The position numbers and the translations under genes are program-made. Below are positions 4,314 to 5,545 of a stretch of 5,545 nucleotides of DNA, piece by piece. Source of the stretch: Clostridia bacterium (lineage in GTDB: Bacteria; Aerophobota; Aerophobia; Aerophobales; AE-B3A); NCBI GenBank assembly GCA_030610745.1, contig JAUWRC010000105.1, forward strand, positions 1 through 5,545. Reading direction: 5' to 3'. Each line of letters opens with the position of its first letter. The stretch's first letter is position 1. Below the pieces are notes generated by a model that was not told the origin of the DNA, did no database searches, and saw nothing but the letters and a program-made list of their open reading frames with translations.

Positions 4314-4642
4314 ATGAAAAAAAGTTGGTTTGTAATTTTCTTATTTGTTGCGGGGATGGTTTTTGCAGGGATTATCTTTTGCGCATCAGCGTATGAAAGT
4401 GGTTCCTACTACCCTAAAGGAACTACTCCCACTTATCTATATGCCATTGCTGAATCGGGTATGACTTTTCAGGAACGAGTAATGATTGCTACTCTGCAAG
4501 GTATCCTTGCCAAAACTTCAGCCACCGGAATCTGGATTGAGCCCCCATGTGAAAGTAGCCATTCATACTCAACGCTCCTGATGTTAGGGTTGTTAGCCCA
4601 GAAGTATTTGTCAAACTCATCACTGAGAATGTAGAACACTGA
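4314..4642 (+). pseudogene. Remnant of a secreted GxGYxYP-family gene: N-terminus plus out-of-frame C-terminal stub
   Basis: The start, ribosome binding site and signal peptide (residues 1-26, ending FCASA) are intact. Residues 30-78 align with the start of the gene at 4887: SYYP with TYFP, then ERVMIATLQGILAK with ELVMIQTLQGILAQ, then GIWIEPP with QIYVDEA. The frame then becomes nonsense and stops at 4632-4634 after 106 codons. In the frame two bases on, 4571-4642 encodes NAPDVRVVSPEVFVKLITENV and a final EH before TGA. That looks like the natural end of an extracellular enzyme of this type (a V-x-P-x-x-F-V motif near the terminus). I infer a large internal deletion near 4540-4570 that joined the two ends out of frame. 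Normal members are several hundred residues long. The N-terminal homology is clear; the C-terminal assignment is less certain. Confidence 0.75.
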
Positions 4643-4661
4643 TCTGGCCCGCTTATTAAAC

Positions 4662-4710
4662 GTGAGTGGTTAATTGATGAGTGATGAGTAATTCTTGATA
4701 CTGAATTCTC
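4662..4710. repeat. Degenerate tandem heptamers, GATGAGT type
   Basis: The stretch can be cut into seven 7-base units. Two adjacent units are identical (GATGAGT, 4676-4689), and an AATTCTY unit recurs 14 bases apart (4690 and 4704). Confidence 0.5.
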
Positions 4711-4741
4711 GTAAGAGTTATGTCTTGTCGCTCGTGAAAAA

Positions 4742-4770
4742 GCTGTAAGTCTTAAACTGTAAGCTGTAAG
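4742..4770. repeat. Degenerate tandem heptamers, GCTGTAA type
   Basis: Four consecutive 7-base units: GCTGTAA, then GTCTTAA, then ACTGTAA, then GCTGTAA, followed by a G that would start a fifth. The shared pattern is N-C/T-T/C-G/T-T-A-A. Confidence 0.6.
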
Positions 4771-4871
4771 AAAAACCAAAACCTTCGAATAAGAAACCGA
4801 CTTTCACAGATAATTATGGTCATTTTCCATAGAACACTTTGCTGCAGAACAGCGTTATTTTCTCATAAGGA

Positions 4872-4877
4872 AAGGAG
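4872..4877 (+). promoter_or_regulatory. Ribosome binding site of the intact GxGYxYP gene
   Basis: AAGGAG, nine bases before the ATG at 4887, supports that start. Confidence 0.75.
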
Positions 4878-4886
4878 AAGCAACTA

Positions 4887-5545
4887 ATGAAAACTAGAAA
4901 AGTTATGGGAATGGTAGCTAGTATTTTATTGAGTGTACTGCTTTTGGTTGGAGTTGGTGCAGCCGGGGAACTGGGGGGGTTTACTTATTTCCCTCACATC
5001 AACGCTCCCAGGCATCTCTTTGTCATCAACCTTGAAAGTATGAACACCCAAGAGCTGGTGATGATTCAGACGCTCCAGGGCATTCTGGCACAAGAGAAAC
5101 CTCAAATCTATGTTGATGAGGCGGGTTCATATCACCTCTGGCTTACAGAAATGGAAAAAGAAGAAATAACCTCTGAGCGACATGAATATCCCTGGTGGTT
5201 CATCGAGCATTTCTTATCATCCATAGATGGATATATCCTCTACAAAGAAGGTAATGATTCTATTAATGTTGCCACCTCACTGGCTGGGATACTTAAAGGC
5301 ATCGCCGTAGAAGAGTCTATTGCCCAGCGAGCAGAAGAATATGGCCTGAAATGCCTCAAAGATGTACGAGAAAAAACCGAACAATGGTGTTGGGAGAACT
5401 TTCAGGGTCAATTTACAACAAAACTGATTATGGAACAGAGAGAATCTAAACCTCACCTCCGTGATTATGCAGTTGCTACAAAGGCATTTACGTTCTTTGA
5501 GGGATCCGAGGCTTCTTTTCGCTCATTAGTGATGGATGCGATAGA
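4887..5545 (+). CDS. Secreted GxGYxYP-family protein, putative glycoside hydrolase (partial, C-terminus off window)
   Basis: The frame is open from the ATG to the window edge (219 codons plus two bases). Residues 1-26 are a signal peptide (MKTRK, hydrophobic core, GVGAA before GE). The rest matches my recollection of the N-terminal domain of the GxGYxYP family: an opening FTYFP, LFVINL near 44-49, ELVMIQTLQGILAQEKPQIYV (56-76), GYILY (115-119), NVATSLAGILKGIAV (127-141), a DVREKTEQWCWENF stretch (159-172) and LRDYAVATKAFTFF (191-204). The family is annotated as putative glycoside hydrolases of unproven chemistry; the diagnostic GxGYxYP motif would lie beyond the window. It is likely exported and acts outside the cytoplasm. 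The decayed paralogue 245 bp upstream shows that the gene was once tandemly duplicated. No dedicated promoter is visible. Confidence 0.85.
   Translation, partial: MKTRKVMGMVASILLSVLLLVGVGAAGELGGFTYFPHINAPRHLFVINLESMNTQELVMIQTLQGILAQEKPQIYVDEAGSYHLWLTEMEKEEITSERHEYPWWFIEHFLSSIDGYILYKEGNDSINVATSLAGILKGIAVEESIAQRAEEYGLKCLKDVREKTEQWCWENFQGQFTTKLIMEQRESKPHLRDYAVATKAFTFFEGSEASFRSLVMDAI

Larger units (their letters stand above)
4643..4886. other. Intergenic stretch with degenerate heptamer repeats
   Basis: No gene is supported here. An open frame on the minus strand translates the heptamer repeats into an LTAYSLRLTAFS-like and THHSS-like low-complexity string and is spurious. There is no clear terminator and no convincing promoter for the gene at 4887, so that gene may rely on the promoter at 4205. 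Confidence 0.6.

Noticed and set aside
4489..4779. Minus-strand open frame of 96 codons
   Set aside because: Its translation is mostly heptamer-repeat low complexity plus the antisense of the GxGYxYP remnant.

Overview
The window looks like a piece of a moderately AT-rich bacterial genome. Strong AAGGAG/AGGAGG ribosome binding sites, sigma70-like promoters and cleavable signal peptides all point to Bacteria. Large secreted carbohydrate-related proteins, a GxGYxYP-family gene and heptamer-repeat intergenic DNA resemble uncultured, polymer-degrading environmental lineages. The sequence alone does not identify a phylum, and I do not claim one.

Layout. Positions 1-1410 (minus strand) hold the first 470 codons of a secreted protein. 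It has a signal peptide, a beta-rich region resembling a GH43-type five-bladed propeller, a Gly/Pro-rich linker and a bacterial Ig-like domain, and it runs off the left edge. Positions 1449-3700 are a 2252-bp insertion sequence with 18-bp perfect terminal inverted repeats and a 5-bp TGACA target duplication. It lies 38 bp upstream of the secreted protein's start codon. Its DDE transposase would be about 694 residues (HTH, coiled coil, zinc ribbon, catalytic domain). The reading frame is broken twice: a +1 frame change at a run of ten A's (2058-2067) and an in-frame TAA at 2660-2662.

Positions 3706-4313 are a non-coding, AT-rich control region with much symmetric structure. It holds three copies of a TGGACA-N4-TGTNCA palindrome, a duplicated hairpin-plus-operator module, a 13-bp direct repeat, a 12-bp palindrome, a pair of inverted GCAAACGTTAG sites and a good promoter (TTGACA-16-TATGAT). 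Positions 4314-4642 are a decayed GxGYxYP gene: signal peptide and first ~78 residues, then an apparent large internal deletion, then an out-of-frame stub that looks like the family C-terminus. Positions 4643-4886 carry degenerate heptamer repeats. From 4887 to the right edge is a second, apparently intact GxGYxYP gene (219 codons visible).

How it fits together. Before the insertion, the secreted propeller/Ig protein and the GxGYxYP gene were divergently transcribed from a shared, operator-rich spacer. This suggests a co-regulated extracellular glycan-processing locus. The insertion has since separated the minus-strand gene from that control region, and the first of two tandem GxGYxYP paralogues has collapsed to a remnant. 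The locus function is inference; the structures are visible in the sequence.
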